Source of the DNA: Treponema sp.
GTDB taxonomy: Bacteria > Spirochaetota > Spirochaetia > Treponematales > Breznakiellaceae
Length of the DNA: 5,802 nt
NCBI GenBank assembly: GCA_031261385.1
Contig: JAISJS010000233.1
Location: forward strand, 1 to 5,802
Direction of reading: 5' to 3'
Position numbers and translations under genes: made by a program. Positions 5,749 through 5,802 of this stretch are shown here, piece by piece. Position 1 is the first letter of the stretch; each line of letters starts with the position of its first letter. Below the pieces are notes generated by a model. That model made no database searches. It saw only the letters and a list, made by a program, of their open reading frames with translations, and had not been told where the DNA came from.

Positions 5749-5802
5749 CTAACCCCTTCCCCCACCGCCGTTTACCGGGTGGATCTGGATGGGGCTTACC
5801 GC
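5749..5802 (-). CDS. Possible 3' end of an upstream gene (partial)
   Basis: On the - strand one frame is open from the window edge to TAG 5751-5749 and would encode 17 residues (AVSPIQIHPVNGGGGRG). The stop lies 2 bases before the ATG of the TPR gene, and the TPR gene's ribosome site would fall inside it, as is common in operons. The stretch is too short to identify a family or to prove coding. The alternative is plain leader sequence for the TPR gene. Confidence 0.3.
   Translation of the reverse strand, partial: AVSPIQIHPVNGGGGRG

Noticed and set aside
5042..5752. 236-residue + strand open frame opposite the TPR gene
   Set aside because: It is fully antisense to a well-supported TPR protein with its own ribosome site, and the translation shows no recognisable domain.

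Overview
This window looks like an ordinary chromosomal segment from a moderately GC-rich bacterium, with tight gene packing. The gene content is a Bacillus-type ThiI without a rhodanese domain, a one-domain bacteriohemerythrin, and a secreted TPR/NHL/VWA-like protein next to a TPR protein. That fits a spirochaete of the Treponema group best, but this is inference: no rRNA or other decisive marker is present, and an anaerobic Firmicute or another phylum cannot be excluded from the sequence alone.

Layout. Positions 1-2208 (+ strand) hold the 3' part of a NifS/IscS-type cysteine desulfurase, followed 45 bases later by thiI. Together they form a likely two-step sulfur relay: cysteine sulfur is picked up as a persulfide on the desulfurase and passed to ThiI, which makes 4-thiouridine in tRNA. 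Positions 2209-2409 are a non-coding gap between convergent genes. It is filled by a 198-bp element with perfect 19-bp terminal inverted repeats and internal 9-mer CGCAGAGAA-type units, able to fold as one long hairpin in either transcript. Positions 2410-2820 (- strand) encode a bacteriohemerythrin with all seven di-iron ligands. It has its own strong sigma-70-like promoter, with a 14-bp dyad at the expected transcription start.

Positions 2883-5751 (- strand) are a tightly coupled operon segment. It reads from the right edge: the probable last codons of an unidentified gene, a 242-residue cytoplasmic TPR protein, then a 710-residue exported protein that starts inside the TPR gene's stop codon (ATGA overlap). 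The exported protein combines a signal peptide, a short TPR region, a six-bladed NHL-like propeller, an Ig-like linker and a VWA-like domain whose metal site is degenerate. The coupling suggests that the two proteins work in one envelope-linked process, but the process cannot be named from the sequence.

No CRISPR array, transposase, rRNA or tRNA gene is visible. The least explained items are the inverted-repeat element, which supplies the stop codon of the hemerythrin gene, and the NHL/VWA-like protein.
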